8,279 nt of DNA from Thiomonas sp. (GTDB lineage Bacteria > Pseudomonadota > Gammaproteobacteria > Burkholderiales > Burkholderiaceae_C), in NCBI GenBank assembly GCA_028706735.1, contig JAQTVS010000113.1, positions 1-8,279 of the forward strand, in the 5' to 3' direction. This document shows positions 7,695-8,279 of the stretch, piece by piece; positions within the stretch are counted from its first letter, which is position 1, and each line of letters opens with the position of its first letter. The position numbers and the translations under genes were made by a program. Under the pieces are notes generated by a model. That model was given only the letters and a program-made list of their open reading frames with translations. It ran no database searches and was not told the DNA's origin.

Positions 7695-8279
7695 TCAAAG
7701 CGCCGGGCGCAGCACCAGCTGCCGACCCTGCCGCGCGCTCGGCGGCGTGGGCCAGAGGGCGTCGAGCATGGACAGGGCAAGCACCTGCAGCGCCTCCCAC
7801 GGCGCGCGCGGCAGGGTGTCGGGGCGCAGTCCCTTGACCGCCAGATCGCATTGCGCGGCGAGTTGCAGCAGCCGCTCCAGGTCGGGCGTGCGCAGGCGCG
7901 GCAAGGCGCGTTCCAGCAATTTCTCTTTCACGCCCCAGATGCGGTTGGCGCGCAGCAACGCGGGCAGCGCCTGCCCCGCGTCCAGCCCGTGGCGGATGCG
8001 CAGCCAGGCGCGAATGTCGTCGGCCAGCGTCCAGTGCACCAGCACCGGGGCCACGCCTTCGGCCTGCAGGCCGTCGAGCATGCGGCGCAGCCGGGGGACA
8101 TCGCCGCCCAGCACCGCCTCGCCGAGCTTGAACACGCTGTAGCGCGCCACGTTCAGCACCGCCTGCTCCACCGTGTCGGGATCGAGCGGGCCGGGCGGGC
8201 ACAGCAGCGCGAGCTTTTCGATCTCTTGATGCGCGGCCAGCAGATTGCCTTCCACCCGCGCCACCAGAAAATCGGTGAG
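7695..8279 (-). CDS. holA: DNA polymerase III delta subunit, C-terminal part (5' end outside window)
   Basis: HolA (delta) is the subunit of the clamp-loader complex that opens the beta sliding clamp so it can be loaded onto primed DNA. The frame is open to the right edge, so the N-terminal AAA+-like domains lie outside the window. The 194 residues present correspond to the end of domain II and the C-terminal collar domain, of a usual total near 340. Recognisable family stretches are VEGNLLAAHQEIEKLALL near the start, then SVFKLGEAVLGGD, LVHWTLADDIR and GVKEKLLERAL, and LLQLAAQCDLAVKGL near the end. The usual order in betaproteobacteria is lptE-holA, often followed by proA; here an unrelated secreted-protein gene follows instead. 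It is convergent with the cbb block and not functionally linked to it. The TGA stop is at 7697-7695. No frameshift is visible. Confidence 0.93.
   Translation of the reverse strand, partial: LTDFLVARVEGNLLAAHQEIEKLALLCPPGPLDPDTVEQAVLNVARYSVFKLGEAVLGGDVPRLRRMLDGLQAEGVAPVLVHWTLADDIRAWLRIRHGLDAGQALPALLRANRIWGVKEKLLERALPRLRTPDLERLLQLAAQCDLAVKGLRPDTLPRAPWEALQVLALSMLDALWPTPPSARQGRQLVLRPAL

Noticed and set aside
7553..7837. Possible + strand Lys/Ala-rich small protein starting at GTG 7553
   Set aside because: The Shine-Dalgarno context is weak, and beyond the repeat the frame runs antisense into holA with low-complexity Ala/Pro/Arg sequence. The repeat itself is kept as a finding, but I cannot support a gene.

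Overview
The window is GC-rich and looks like chromosomal DNA of a betaproteobacterium (order Burkholderiales) that fixes CO2 by the Calvin-Benson-Bassham (CBB) cycle. A Thiomonas-like sulfur oxidiser is my best guess from gene content and protein flavour, but I cannot confirm it without a database search. There is no RNA gene, CRISPR array, insertion sequence or clear sign of recent transfer. Six confident metabolic genes lie on the + strand and two genes on the - strand. The + and - genes converge on a short intergenic region near 6645-6874.

Positions 1-5228 hold a CBB/glycolysis gene block, all on +: the C-terminal half of transketolase (tkt/cbbT), phosphoglycolate phosphatase (gph/cbbZ), glyceraldehyde-3-phosphate dehydrogenase (gap), phosphoglycerate kinase (pgk) and class II fructose-bisphosphate aldolase (fba/cbbA). 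Gaps between genes are about 30-70 bases, which fits one operon. Pgk and Gap reduce 3-phosphoglycerate to glyceraldehyde-3-phosphate. Fba and Tkt carry carbon through the regeneration branch. Gph removes the 2-phosphoglycolate made by RuBisCO oxygenation. A nested inverted repeat sits between gap and pgk, and a strong 13-bp hairpin follows fba.

Positions 5332-6644 hold a second pair on +. The first is a thioredoxin/peroxiredoxin-fold protein with a CNHC motif. The second is a CbbY-type HAD phosphatase, probably a xylulose-1,5-bisphosphate phosphatase that removes an inhibitory RuBisCO by-product. The two overlap by ATGA and are probably translationally coupled.

Positions 6645-6874 are non-coding. 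They contain a palindrome at the cbbY stop, a C/G-rich interrupted palindrome of the dispersed intergenic type with a T tract, and a weak hairpin at the end of the - strand gene. On - there follow an unrecognised secreted protein (6875-7543), a 151-base gap with five imperfect 12-bp tandem repeats, and the C-terminal part of holA (DNA polymerase III delta subunit), which runs off the right edge.

I found no clearly new multi-gene system. The items most worth checking are the gap-pgk nested hairpin, the redox-protein/CbbY coupling, and the tandem-repeat leader upstream of the unknown secreted protein.
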